Notes under the pieces: generated by a model | Databases searched by the model: none | Seen by the model: the letters and a program-made list of their open reading frames with translations, nothing else | What the model was told of the DNA's origin: nothing | Shown here: one piece after another, positions 25,064 through 34,074 of the stretch | How positions within the stretch are numbered: position 1 is the first letter of the stretch | How the letters are laid out: each line of letters starts with the position of its first letter | Assembly (NCBI RefSeq): GCF_002157685.2 | Contig: NZ_AP026738.1 | Location: 4,960,001-5,024,000, forward strand | Origin: Comamonas thiooxydans | GTDB taxonomy: Bacteria; Pseudomonadota; Gammaproteobacteria; Burkholderiales; Burkholderiaceae_C | Length of the DNA: 64,000 nucleotides | Direction: 5' to 3' | Program-made: the position numbers and the translations under genes

Positions 25064-26347
25064 TCAGGCCGCCTTCACAATCGACGAGACATCCAGCACA
25101 TACATCTGACGCCGGCTCTCATGCACCGAGTCAATGCATACCTGCTTGCCATCACGACTCCAACGTGGATGCAGGTCACAGCGGTTTTCCTTGCTCAGCT
25201 CCGGAGTGGCATAGAAACTGCCCAGATTGCGACGCTCGCCGGTCTGCATGTCGAAAAGGAACAGAAAGCGCTCGTGCGTCCTGTCATCCGGATAGGTGTC
25301 ACTCAGCATCCAGCGGGTACTCACCGGCGAGAACGTCATATGGCCGTTTTCCACCAGTACATCGCGGCCAATCACTTTCACCTCGCCTCCTTCAACATCG
25401 TGATAGAGGTGGTAGTGAATCTCGCCGGCATGCGGCCCCCAGACAATGATGTGCTCGTTGTCCTGCCACAGAGGATGAGAGATCTGGTATTCCGACTTTT
25501 CATAGTCAAACGTGCCTACGGCATTGGGGTCGAAGTCGTCAGCCAGTTGAGGCAGCGGATGGTCAGAGCACTCCAGCAAGCGCATGTCCGAACCGTCCGG
25601 GTTCATGGTGATCAGGCGATGCAGAAAGCAGGTCTCATCCTTCACACGCTCTGTCCAACGATGCAAAAACAGGATGCGTGAAGAAGCCGGGTTGATCTCC
25701 ATATGGCTGACCCAGTGGATGGCCTTGTCCATCGACGACACATGATGGAATGCCTTGAGTTGCTCATAGCTGACCAGCAACCGGGAATCACCTGTCGCCA
25801 GCTCCATGCGCCAGATGCCGTCATCGGCGGGCGCCAGAGGCAATTCGAAAGGCTGGCCCGGCTCGCTGTAACCAATGGTCTCGTGCGTGATGTACAGGCG
25901 CCGGTAGTTGACCGACAGCGCCCAGGCACTGCTGGGTGCCACCACATACACGGGCATGGGCAAAACTCGGCGCTCTTGCGTATCCACATCCACCACCACG
26001 GCGCCAAAGCCCGGGTAACGAGCGGACATATCGCCCGTGCGATCGTTATAGATCAGCTTGCGGCCCGGTTCGCCGTCTAGCCACTGCAGCTGGCTGCCCA
26101 TCTGGAAGTTCCAGGCACCGGTCTCGCCCACTGCGTGAAAGCGGTCACCGTCCTGAGTGTCGAAATAGCCAATCGTGGCCTTGACCTCTGGCGTCAGGTA
26201 AATGTCCATCCAGGGTGTTTGTTGGGCCGCCAGCAGGCTATTGCTTCTGTCCCAGTTGGACTTGTTGTAGTAGCCAAAGAAGTGATGAAGGCTGCCGTCA
26301 CCCACGCGTCGGCAGGGAGCAAAAGAAGAATGAGAAGAGGTCGTCAT
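25064..26347 (-). CDS. Beta-propeller protein resembling oligogalacturonate lyase (PL22)
   Basis: A 427-residue cytoplasmic-looking protein without a signal peptide. The N-terminus HHFFGYYNKSNWDRSNSLLA and repeated segments such as SSRILFLHRWTERVK and SRDGKQVCIDSVHESRRQMY suggest a seven-bladed propeller of the TolB/PL22 type. PL22 lyases cleave small unsaturated oligogalacturonates inside the cell. Whether this protein is catalytic is uncertain. It is followed downstream (other side of chrA) by no pectin genes; upstream is a Bug solute receptor in the same orientation, so a shared uptake/breakdown role is possible. Confidence 0.72.
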   Translation of the reverse strand: MTTSSHSSFAPCRRVGDGSLHHFFGYYNKSNWDRSNSLLAAQQTPWMDIYLTPEVKATIGYFDTQDGDRFHAVGETGAWNFQMGSQLQWLDGEPGRKLIYNDRTGDMSARYPGFGAVVVDVDTQERRVLPMPVYVVAPSSAWALSVNYRRLYITHETIGYSEPGQPFELPLAPADDGIWRMELATGDSRLLVSYEQLKAFHHVSSMDKAIHWVSHMEINPASSRILFLHRWTERVKDETCFLHRLITMNPDGSDMRLLECSDHPLPQLADDFDPNAVGTFDYEKSEYQISHPLWQDNEHIIVWGPHAGEIHYHLYHDVEGGEVKVIGRDVLVENGHMTFSPVSTRWMLSDTYPDDRTHERFLFLFDMQTGERRNLGSFYATPELSKENRCDLHPRWSRDGKQVCIDSVHESRRQMYVLDVSSIVKAA

Positions 26348-26424
26348 TGGATATCAAGCAGTAGCGTCGCAGCCACTGGCTGCGACTCGAAAGCGATGCA
26401 GGGCATGAAGAAGCCCGGCTCTGG

Positions 26425-27423
26425 TCAGTTCGCCGTAATCTTTCCGGCAGCGATCACCTGGTCCCAACGCTGCTTTTCCCTGGCCACAAAGCTTTGCGCT
26501 TCTGCCAGAGTATTGGCTACGGCACTCATCCCTTGATCCTGCAGACCCTTGCGGAATTCGGGCGTATTGACCACCTTGCGGATATCTTCGCTGAGCTTCT
26601 GCACCACGGCCTGAGGCACCTTGGAAGACACGGCGACCGTGGTCCATGATGTGGCCACATAGTCCTTCATTCCGGCCTCGCTGGTCGTCGGCACATCCGG
26701 CAATGCCGCCAGGCGTTCATTGCCGGTCACCGCCAGCGCCTTGAGCTTGCCGCCCTTGACATGAGCCAGCACTGTCGGAGGGTTCTCGAACATCAGCTGG
26801 ATCTGGCCGCCAAGCAAATCGTTGAGCGCTGCAGAGCTTCCACGATAGGGGACATGAACAATGGGAGCGCCGGACTGGAGCTTGTACAGCTCTCCCATCA
26901 TGTGAACCGACGATCCCACGCCGGCAGAGCCAAAATTGATGCTGCCTGGATCCTTCTTGGCCAACGCGGTCAGCTCCTGCAGATTCTTGACCGGCAGATT
27001 GGGGGTTGCCACCACCACATGAGGCATTTCTGCCAGCACGGTGACAACGCGCAACTCCTTGGCAGGGTCGTAAGGCAGTTTTTTGTAGACCGCGTAAGCA
27101 GCATGCAATCCGATGGAGCCCACCATCAGCGTGTAGCCATCCGCCGGTTGATCGGACACGTATTTCCCACCCAGATGGCCGCCTGCGCCAGGCTTGTTCT
27201 CGACCACCACGGCTTGATTCCACATACGGCCGAGCCTGTCGGCAAGCATACGGGCCTGCACGTCGGAGCTGCCACCCGCAGTGAACGGCACGATGATGCG
27301 AATTTGACGAGCAGGATCGGGATATGCGGAGCTGCCTTCAGCCCAGGCCGAGCCGACGCTCGCCAACGTTGCGGCAGCCAGCACTCCCAGACACAGAGAG
27401 CGACGAGCGTTAATGCAAACCAT
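26425..27423 (-). CDS. Bug-family (TctC-like) periplasmic solute receptor
   Basis: A 332-residue exported binding protein. The signal peptide (SLCLGVLAAATLASVGSAWA) is followed by the family signature IRIIVPFTAGGSSDVQARML, GGHLGGKYVSDQPADGYTL, and later GQIQLMFENPPTVLAHVKGG and LAALPDVPTTSEAGMKDY. Bug receptors bind carboxylates such as citrate or aromatics for tripartite tricarboxylate transporters; no TctA/TctB membrane genes are present here. AAGGAG lies seven bases before the ATG. It is divergent from a LysR gene, and a LysR-type box lies between them. Confidence 0.92.
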   Translation of the reverse strand: MVCINARRSLCLGVLAAATLASVGSAWAEGSSAYPDPARQIRIIVPFTAGGSSDVQARMLADRLGRMWNQAVVVENKPGAGGHLGGKYVSDQPADGYTLMVGSIGLHAAYAVYKKLPYDPAKELRVVTVLAEMPHVVVATPNLPVKNLQELTALAKKDPGSINFGSAGVGSSVHMMGELYKLQSGAPIVHVPYRGSSAALNDLLGGQIQLMFENPPTVLAHVKGGKLKALAVTGNERLAALPDVPTTSEAGMKDYVATSWTTVAVSSKVPQAVVQKLSEDIRKVVNTPEFRKGLQDQGMSAVANTLAEAQSFVAREKQRWDQVIAAGKITAN

Positions 27424-27543
27424 CTAATGACTCCTTGGATTGATTGATGCGCCCTCAATTCCTGAAAACGCATGCACTTATTCGTATGGAAGTCAGTGTA
27501 GAAAGCCTAACTTACTCGGAAAAATTCATTTTTCAAACTCATC

Positions 27544-27560
27544 TATACGCAGTTGGTATA
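27544..27560. promoter_or_regulatory. Putative LysR-type regulator box
   Basis: TATAC-N7-GTATA with spacer GCAGTTG matches the ATAC-N7-GTAT dyad bound by CatM/BenM-like LysR regulators. It lies 32 bp upstream of the lysR start and 120 bp upstream of the Bug gene, in their shared divergent promoter region. Confidence 0.6.
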
Positions 27561-27592
27561 CCCTTTCCCCTCAGCATCAAACCGCCTGCGCC

Positions 27593-28483
27593 ATGTCACG
27601 TCCTTTGAGTTTTAAAGAAATTGAAGCATTTCGTGCCGTGATGCAAACCGGCACCACGACCGCTGCTGCGCAGCTGCTGCACACCACGCAGCCGTCCATC
27701 AGCCGTCTGCTGGCTCAGATGCAGACCGGCGCGGACCTGAAGCTGTTTGATATACATAAAGGGCGGCTGCGCCCGACTGCAGAGGCACGGGAGCTCTTTT
27801 CGACGGTGCAGCAACATTTCGTAGGTCTGGACCGCATTGAGCGTGACCTTCAGGGGCTGCGGCAGTTCGGTGCAGGCACTCTGCGCATAGGCTGCACCCC
27901 AGCACTGGGACTCTCCATCGTTCCTGCAGCCCTGCACAATTTTTTGACGCACTACCCGGGTACACACATCAGCCTGCAGACGCTAGGCACTACACATCTT
28001 CGGGAAGGACTGCTGTACGGCCAGTTTGACCTGGTCGTCAGTACCATGGCCATTGGCTCACCTGAACTCAACGCCAGCGTGCTGCATCAGACCCGGGCAG
28101 TGTGCGTCATGCATCCAGACCATCCGCTTGCGCAGCGCTCCAGCCTGCATGTCAAGGACCTGGAGAACCAGCTGCTGCTGACCTTGAATTCGGACGACAA
28201 CATCTACCTGCAGCTTCAGCGAACCATGCTCGAGCATGACGTCCGCCCCGGCTCAACCGTCGAAACCACTTACTCCTCCACCATCTGCTGCCTCGCTGCG
28301 CAAGGTACGGGCTTGGGCGTCGTGAACCCCTATGTGGCGGCAACGTTTGCCTCAAGCCTCTGCATCAAACCGTTCCTGCCCGAGTGCTCGGTAGAGGTGG
28401 TGCTGGCACTGCCCGGTCATTCGGCACCTTCGGAACGCACGCAATGCTTCGTCGAGGAGTTGCAAAAACAGCTGGCACCATAA
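27593..28483 (+). CDS. LysR-family transcriptional regulator
   Basis: A 296-residue LTTR. The N-terminal winged helix-turn-helix reads KEIEAFRAVMQTGTTTAAAQ then LLHTTQPSISRLLAQM. The effector-binding domain follows (TLRIGCTPALGLSIVPAALH, FDLVVSTMAIGSPELNASVL, AAQGTGLGVVNPYVA). The ATG at 27593 begins MSRPLSFKEIEAF; the longer upstream frame would overlap the promoter. It probably controls the divergent Bug receptor and the propeller-protein gene behind it. The effector is unknown. Confidence 0.92.
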   Translation: MSRPLSFKEIEAFRAVMQTGTTTAAAQLLHTTQPSISRLLAQMQTGADLKLFDIHKGRLRPTAEARELFSTVQQHFVGLDRIERDLQGLRQFGAGTLRIGCTPALGLSIVPAALHNFLTHYPGTHISLQTLGTTHLREGLLYGQFDLVVSTMAIGSPELNASVLHQTRAVCVMHPDHPLAQRSSLHVKDLENQLLLTLNSDDNIYLQLQRTMLEHDVRPGSTVETTYSSTICCLAAQGTGLGVVNPYVAATFASSLCIKPFLPECSVEVVLALPGHSAPSERTQCFVEELQKQLAP

Positions 28484-28623
28484 CCCTGAGGCAAAGGCCA
28501 ACCACTCAAGAAAACTCCACTGTCAGATGACGGCGAACGCCAAATGCGCCTCAAAGGTCTGCGCCTGCAACCGAGCACATGCGCATGGATGCGGTTGAAT
28601 TCCGGCGATAGTCAGAGGTTCTC

Positions 28624-28929
28624 TTACCGGGCCTTGCATTGGATCGGCACCATGCGGCCGACCTCTACCGTCAGATCCAGTCCTTTTCCTCGGATGGTAT
28701 TGGGCCCGTTGCTGTAAATAAATCCGGAGCCGCTTGGCTGCTGTGGGAGCTCTATGCCTTGACCACCGCGTATCAAGACTGCTTTGCTGTTGGCAGGCGA
28801 GAAACGCACCGAAATGGATTCTCCGTTTGCACAGGTGAATGCCACTTCACGGTCTGCATCTTGAGACGGTGCAGAACTGCAGGCACTGACGGCGATTGTG
28901 GCGAACATGGCAAGTCCGATGACTTTCAT
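28624..28929 (-). CDS. MliC-family lysozyme inhibitor-like lipoprotein
   Basis: A 101-residue lipoprotein. The signal KVIGLAMFATIAVSACSS has a lipobox ending in VSAC. The mature part has the MliC/PliC pattern: AFTCANGESISVRFSP, a central QGIELPQQPSGSGFIYS, and a short C-terminal strand with RMVPIQCK giving the second cysteine of the expected disulfide. MliC proteins block c-type lysozyme in the periplasm. GGGAGAAGTCT precedes the ATG at 28929. It lies 188 bp downstream of nothing obvious and is separated from the GGDEF gene that follows upstream at 29118. Confidence 0.83.
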   Translation of the reverse strand: MKVIGLAMFATIAVSACSSAPSQDADREVAFTCANGESISVRFSPANSKAVLIRGGQGIELPQQPSGSGFIYSNGPNTIRGKGLDLTVEVGRMVPIQCKAR

Positions 28930-29117
28930 AGACTTCTCCCGCGATATTTCAAGGCAAGACTCAAGCAGCCATGAAGAACGCTTGTGTCTGGTGGCACTTC
29001 CAACACTTGGCAGATCACCTTTGTCTCGACAGATTGGGATGTCCCAACCTGGTACAAGCTCTTGCCAGCGAGTCAGACTGCAAAGCAAAGTGGAACTTGA
29101 TTGGCGCATATCTGAGC

Positions 29118-30587
29118 TCAGGCTGAGCTCACACGCCTGTCTCGCTCCTTGTCCCGATAAAGGCGTGCTTTTTCAGCATACATGGCCTTGTCCGCCCCTT
29201 GAACAATGCTTTCTATCGGCGTGCCTTCCAGGCCACAGGCATGGCCCATGGAGACCTGGATGCTGTGACCCGGATAGAACTGATTGTTCAGCTCCAGCAA
29301 GGACAAGATGCGCTCCTGCAATGCCACGGCACCGCGTTCATCGGTTCCCGGCAATAGCACGACGAACTCATCGCCACCGATGCGGGCGGCGCAGGCCGGC
29401 GCATCCACTGCCTTGGAGAGAACTTCTCCCATACGCCTCAGCATGGCATCGCCTGCAGTATGCCCATGCTCATCGTTGACGACCTTGAGTCCATTCATAT
29501 CTATGGCAAGCATGGACAAGGGCCAGGGCCCTTTGCGCGACAGTCTGTTGAGCTCTTCGGTATAGAAAGCGCGGTTGCGCAACTGGGTCAACACATCATG
29601 CTTGCCCAGATATTCAAGATAAGCCTCAGCCTTCTTGCGAGCGGTGATATCCACGAGTGACAGCAGAACCAAGCCCCACTTTTCCGCATGGCTGCTCATG
29701 ATGGCGAACTCCATGTGAATATGGAGCACATCGCCAGCCAGCCCGTAGTTCACCACTTCCCGCTGCTGCACCAGCTTACCCTCCCAGAGGTCTATCAGCT
29801 GCTCGGCAAACGAATCGTACATTTCTCCCCTGAAGACCTTGGACAGATTCTGCAGCAGTTGCTGCTTGCTCTCGGCACCGAACATTTGCAACGTCTGGCG
29901 ATTGACATCAAGCACCTGGATTTCCTGCATGCAACGGGTCACGAATTCCGGATGCACTTTCAGAAAAGTCCGGAAATCGGTGATTCCGCGCGCTCGCACA
30001 TCGTCCATCAGGCGCTTGACCACGCTGAAGTCCTCGACCCACAGCGACACCGGAGAGTGCTCGAACAGGTCTCTGGCGTATTGCTCGCTGCGCTGAAGCT
30101 TCACCGTGCTCTGCACCTCTGCCGTCACATCCTCCAGGGAGACCAGCACCCGGCTCCAGCTTTGCTCGTAGCCCGGCAGTACACGCGCCCTCACCTGCAC
30201 ATCGAGCCGCCGTCCATCCAGGGCATAGTTGACCGAACGGGTCTCGAAACTGAGCACCCCTTCCCAGAGAGCGACCAGTTCATTCATGATGCTGTCGAGC
30301 ATGTCGCCGCGAAAGACCTCGCTGAGTCGGCTCTTCAGGGTTTCCTCATCTTCGGCCTTGAACAGGTCCAGCGTGTACTGATTGACCCGCAGCACCTTGT
30401 AGGACTGACTGCAAAGCCTGAGCCGTTCCGGATCCTCTTTGAGAAAGCTGAGCAGATCGCTCACCCCCTGCGCCCGCCATTGATCGAAAATCTGTTTCAG
30501 GCCGCTGTAATCCTCCATCCAGAGCGATACAGGTGCCAAGTTGAACATATCCTCGAAGTCCAGACCTTCTGCGAGCGAATTTTTCAC
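29118..30587 (-). CDS. Diguanylate cyclase with two tandem PAS-like domains
   Basis: A 489-residue cytoplasmic protein. Two clearly related sensor repeats occupy about residues 15-165 and 175-325: APVSLWMEDYSGLKQIFDQW versus SPVSLWVEDFSVVKRLMDDV, each followed by VFRGxM and LWEGxL motifs. The GGDEF domain has RIGGDEFVVLL at about 408, so it should synthesise c-di-GMP. The inhibitory RxxD site normally five residues before GGDEF is absent (KAVDAPACAARIGG). The start is set at the GTG at 30587, preceded by GGAGG eight bases away; a TTG at 30605 is less likely. Confidence 0.92.
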   Translation of the reverse strand: MKNSLAEGLDFEDMFNLAPVSLWMEDYSGLKQIFDQWRAQGVSDLLSFLKEDPERLRLCSQSYKVLRVNQYTLDLFKAEDEETLKSRLSEVFRGDMLDSIMNELVALWEGVLSFETRSVNYALDGRRLDVQVRARVLPGYEQSWSRVLVSLEDVTAEVQSTVKLQRSEQYARDLFEHSPVSLWVEDFSVVKRLMDDVRARGITDFRTFLKVHPEFVTRCMQEIQVLDVNRQTLQMFGAESKQQLLQNLSKVFRGEMYDSFAEQLIDLWEGKLVQQREVVNYGLAGDVLHIHMEFAIMSSHAEKWGLVLLSLVDITARKKAEAYLEYLGKHDVLTQLRNRAFYTEELNRLSRKGPWPLSMLAIDMNGLKVVNDEHGHTAGDAMLRRMGEVLSKAVDAPACAARIGGDEFVVLLPGTDERGAVALQERILSLLELNNQFYPGHSIQVSMGHACGLEGTPIESIVQGADKAMYAEKARLYRDKERDRRVSSA

Positions 30588-30679
30588 AAACGATACCTCC
30601 GCCAACGATTATTACCGAGACTTCAAGCCTGCACTCAGCCCTCTTTTGCAAGAGTCGATCGACTGTCTCTCCGCCATGA

Positions 30680-30703
30680 AAAAGACTCCCTGTGGAGTCT
30701 TTT
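30680..30703 (-). terminator. Terminator of the GAF-GGDEF gene
   Basis: Stem AAAAGACTCC/GGAGTCTTTT (10 bp) around the loop CTGT, four bases beyond the stop of the minus-strand GAF-GGDEF gene; read on the minus strand the stem ends in a T run. Confidence 0.85.
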
Positions 30704-30707
30704 CAGG

Positions 30708-31730
30708 TCAGATCACCTCAGGCAATCTCTGCCTTGCGGCTTTCACCTTGTACATTGCGGCATCGGCTTTCTGCAAAGCATCATCCACATCGGTGTCATC
30801 GGGCATCAAGCAGACCATTCCCACGCTGGCTCCTGCGTACTCGATCTCACGCCCATCGGCCAATTGCAAGCTGGCAACAGAGGCTTTGCTCAATCGCAGC
30901 TGCATCTCCCTGATCACGGCCTCAGCGTCTTCATCCAGCAAAGGCCCCCCGCCGACCATGACGAATTCATCGCCACCGAAACGAGCCAGCATGTCACTGC
31001 TGCGCAGTCCTGATCGCAGTTGTTCGGCCATGGCACGCAGCAATGCATCCCCGGCCTCATGACCGAACAGGTCATTGATCTGCTTGAAGCGGTCAAGATC
31101 CACAAAGCCCACCAGCACCCATTCACGGGTGCGGCGGCAATGAGCAATGAGTCGGTTGAGTTCCTCGGTCACGCAGCGGCGATTGGGCAATCCAGTCAGG
31201 GAATCGAGCATGGCCAACGAGGCCAGCTCCTCGTTGGCATGCTGCAGCGATCTCACCAGTTGCTCGCGCTCGGCAAAGCCTGCAATGATCTTGGCAAACA
31301 AGCGCAGCAGATCCTCGGCCTCCGCTGCCAGCGCGACGGAATGGTCGCTGGCTGCACACAAAGTGCCGAACAGCGCACCATTGGAAAAACGCACAGGCGT
31401 GCTCACATAAGTCTGGATACCCAGTTGACGCGCTGCATCCGAGTCGCCCCAGCACTCGCCAACATTGTCAGTAAAGGTACGCCCTTCGTCGAGCGACCGT
31501 TTGCACAAGGTGTCGTGCCAGGGCACCTCCAGCCCTTCGGGGATCTTCATCCCTCCCGTATTGAGGGAATACAGAACATTCTGAATACCGCGAGCCTCAT
31601 CCACGGTGGTGAGATAGGCCGACTCCAGATCAGTCACTTCCACCATGATTTCCAGAAGAGGTCGCGTGAAGCTGGGCAGATTCTGAGATGCGGAGACGGT
31701 CTGGGAAAGGCGTTGAATAATTGATGGCAT
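30708..31730 (-). CDS. GAF-GGDEF diguanylate cyclase
   Basis: A 340-residue soluble protein. The N-terminal GAF domain covers about residues 15-160 (LLEIMVEVTDLESAYLTTV, WHDTLCKRSLDEGRTFTDNV, YVSTPVRFSNGALFGTLCAA). The GGDEF domain starts at SLTGLPNRRCVTEELNRL and has RFGGDEFVMVG near 253. The RSSD segment five residues before the signature is an intact inhibitory I-site, so product feedback is expected. It synthesises c-di-GMP in response to an unknown ligand. The Met at 31730 is the first within family sequence; 15 upstream codons are excluded. Its partner GGDEF gene lies just beyond the terminator. Confidence 0.92.
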   Translation of the reverse strand: MPSIIQRLSQTVSASQNLPSFTRPLLEIMVEVTDLESAYLTTVDEARGIQNVLYSLNTGGMKIPEGLEVPWHDTLCKRSLDEGRTFTDNVGECWGDSDAARQLGIQTYVSTPVRFSNGALFGTLCAASDHSVALAAEAEDLLRLFAKIIAGFAEREQLVRSLQHANEELASLAMLDSLTGLPNRRCVTEELNRLIAHCRRTREWVLVGFVDLDRFKQINDLFGHEAGDALLRAMAEQLRSGLRSSDMLARFGGDEFVMVGGGPLLDEDAEAVIREMQLRLSKASVASLQLADGREIEYAGASVGMVCLMPDDTDVDDALQKADAAMYKVKAARQRLPEVI

Positions 31731-31886
31731 GGTGCAATTTGGGGGTACGGCCGCACGACAAATGCGGCAGCTCAAGCAAAGCCTAAAGCCTAGGCATCAT
31801 CACTTTCATTCGACTGAGACTATCGTTCAATCATGCAATGAAAGCCAGATCCCAGCGCTTGTATTTTCAAGCAATCGACTGTCAGA

Positions 31887-33254
31887 CTAGGACTGAGGCC
31901 ACAGGAGCCTGACACGCAGACCGCCCAGTTGCGGCGACTCGTCAAGCCACAGCTGGGCACCGCTGCTTTGCGCAATGCTTTGCGCAATGGCCAGCCCCAG
32001 GCCACTGCCGCCAGCCATGCCACCAGCCCCCTGACCGCGAACAAAGCGCTGCAGGACGCGCTGGCGCTCGGCCGGTGCAATGCCTGGACCCGAATCTTCC
32101 ACCACCAGTGCACATCCGTGCTCGTCCTGCAACCAGCCCACATCAACCCGCCCCCCGGTGGGCACGTATTTGATGGCGTTGTCCAGCAGATTGCGCAGCA
32201 GCACCGCCAGTGCCTCGGCGTCTGCGGCCACGCTGAATGCGGACTGCTGCTGCGGGTCTTCACTAAGACCCATGTCCAGCCCCTTGGCCTGGGCAGCCGG
32301 CGCGGCATCAGCCAGGGCCTGCTCGACCAGCACGCGCAAGTCAGCCAGCGGCGCATCTTCAGTCTGCGGCCTGGCTTCCTGCCTGGCCAATGCAAGCAAC
32401 TGCTCCACCAGTCGCCTGGCGCGCTCGATGCCTTGCGCCAGACGGGCCTGCGCTGACTCGCGCTCGGAGCTGTCCGTTGCTTTGCGCAGCAGCTGCAATT
32501 GCAGCTGCAACGCGGCCAGCGGCGAGCGCAGCTCATGCGCAGCATCTGCCACGAAATTCTGCTGTGCCTCAAAAGCCTGCCGTACGCGCTGCAGCAGGCT
32601 GTTGAGCTCCTCTACCAGCGGGCGCATCTCATCCGGCAGATCATGCTCCGCCACGGGTGCCAGATCCTGAGGCTGACGCAGGGCCAACTCCCTGCGCACC
32701 CGCTGCACGGGAGTCAGTGAACGACGAATCACCCACCACACGGCCAGCGCCAGCAGCGGCAACAACAACACCACAGGCAACAAGCTGCGCCAGGCGGCTT
32801 CGCGCGCGAGGATCTGACGCACGCGCATGTCCTGTGCAATCTGAATCACCTGAGAGCGTGTCTGCAGTGAAAACACACGGTAGGTCGTGCCACGCGCAGG
32901 CACATCGGCAAAGCCCAGCACCGCCATCTGGGGCAAGGCATCACCCAGAGCCGACTCGAAGATTCTCAGTCCCTCATTGGTCCAGACCTGGACGATGAAC
33001 TCGTTGTTTTCATCTTCGGGAGGCGTTCCCTGCGGTCTGCCTTTGGCATCGACCGGCAGACCCGCCCGCAGTGCAAACGCCGTCTGCTGCATCTGGTAGT
33101 CGAACAAGGTATCGGTCTGCGCCAGTGCATTGCGATAGGCAAATACCCCTTGCAGCACGGCCACCAGCAAAATCGCCATACCGATGAAAAGCAGCAGACG
33201 CCCGCCCAGCGAGCCGGGCAGCTTCAACCACTGCAATGCCTGGTTTTTGCTCAT
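31887..33254 (-). CDS. Sensor histidine kinase (TctE/QseC type)
   Basis: A 455-residue inner-membrane kinase. Two membrane helices (about 19-38 and 162-180) bracket a periplasmic sensor region. A HAMP-like linker precedes the phosphoacceptor segment ADAAHELRSPLAALQLQ with His near 239, followed by the N box LRNLLDNAIKYVPTGG and the G boxes VEDSGPGI and GSGLGLAIAQSIAQ. It overlaps the response regulator gene by four bases (ATGA), so the two are translationally coupled. Family relatives sense carboxylates or metals; the signal here is not predictable. Confidence 0.93.
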   Translation of the reverse strand: MSKNQALQWLKLPGSLGGRLLLFIGMAILLVAVLQGVFAYRNALAQTDTLFDYQMQQTAFALRAGLPVDAKGRPQGTPPEDENNEFIVQVWTNEGLRIFESALGDALPQMAVLGFADVPARGTTYRVFSLQTRSQVIQIAQDMRVRQILAREAAWRSLLPVVLLLPLLALAVWWVIRRSLTPVQRVRRELALRQPQDLAPVAEHDLPDEMRPLVEELNSLLQRVRQAFEAQQNFVADAAHELRSPLAALQLQLQLLRKATDSSERESAQARLAQGIERARRLVEQLLALARQEARPQTEDAPLADLRVLVEQALADAAPAAQAKGLDMGLSEDPQQQSAFSVAADAEALAVLLRNLLDNAIKYVPTGGRVDVGWLQDEHGCALVVEDSGPGIAPAERQRVLQRFVRGQGAGGMAGGSGLGLAIAQSIAQSSGAQLWLDESPQLGGLRVRLLWPQS

Positions 33255-33910
33255 GGCCTGGGCACCATATAACCAAGGCCGCGCACATTGAGCACTGCGG
33301 CAGCGCCGAGCTTTTTACGCAACCCATGGATATAGACCTCCACCGCATTGCTGCTGACCTCATCGCCCCAGCCATAGAGCTTGTCTTCGATTTGCTGACG
33401 TGACAGCGTGGCCCCCGGCCTTGCCAGCAATGCCTGCAGCACTGCCCATTCACGGCCAGACAACGTGACCGGCTGGCCATTCACGCTGGCCTCGCGAGTA
33501 TTGGGGTTCAGCATGACGCCGCCATGTTCGTACACCGCCTCCAGGTGTCCGGCCGCACGACGCGCAAGCGCACGCATACGCGCCAGCAACTCATCCATGT
33601 CATAGGGCTTGACGACATAGTCATCGGCCCCGGCATCCAGACCGGCGATGCGATCACGTACAGCATCACGTGCAGTGGCAACCAGCACTGGCGTGGCATC
33701 CTTTCGGGCCCGCAACTGACGCAGCACCTGCAGGCCATCCAGCTTTGGCAGCCCAAGATCAAGCAAAACCAGATCGTACTGATGCCCCCGCAAAGCCATA
33801 TCGGCCTGGGCTCCATCCTGAACCCAGTCCACCACATAGCCTTCACGGCGCAGCAGCGCCAGCACGGCCTGGCCGATCATGGTGTCATCTTCAACGAGCA
33901 GTAAACGCAT
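33251..33910 (-). CDS. OmpR/PhoB-family response regulator
   Basis: A 219-residue DNA-binding regulator. The receiver domain carries the acidic pair VEDD, phosphoacceptor Asp51 (LLDLGLPKLDG) and KPYDMDELLARM. The C-terminal winged helix reads LSGREWAVLQALLARPGATL and NAVEVYIHGLRKKLG. QseB/PmrA-like. The Met at 33910 is used because upstream in-frame residues are not receiver-like. Upstream gene of the pair; the kinase follows with a four-base overlap. Confidence 0.94.
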   Translation of the reverse strand: MRLLLVEDDTMIGQAVLALLRREGYVVDWVQDGAQADMALRGHQYDLVLLDLGLPKLDGLQVLRQLRARKDATPVLVATARDAVRDRIAGLDAGADDYVVKPYDMDELLARMRALARRAAGHLEAVYEHGGVMLNPNTREASVNGQPVTLSGREWAVLQALLARPGATLSRQQIEDKLYGWGDEVSSNAVEVYIHGLRKKLGAAAVLNVRGLGYMVPRP

Positions 33911-33954
33911 GGTAGAAGGATAGCGCCGCTGCGGCCGGAACGCCCAGCACCAAA

Positions 33955-33995
33955 AAACAAAGGGCGCACCGCAAAAAGCCGGCACGCCCTAAAAG
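33955..33995 (-). terminator. Terminator after the roadblock-like gene
   Basis: AGGGCG/CGCCCT stem around an 18-nt internal segment. Read on the minus strand it is followed by the T-rich TTTGTTTTTTGG. It is 79 bp past the stop of the minus-strand gene at 34075. Confidence 0.6.
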
Positions 33996-34074
33996 CAAGG
34001 GAAACAAACAAGAGGCAACAGACAAGCGCCGCCGTGCAGCGAAGCTATCGCGCCCTCGGGGAAACTGCCGTCGA

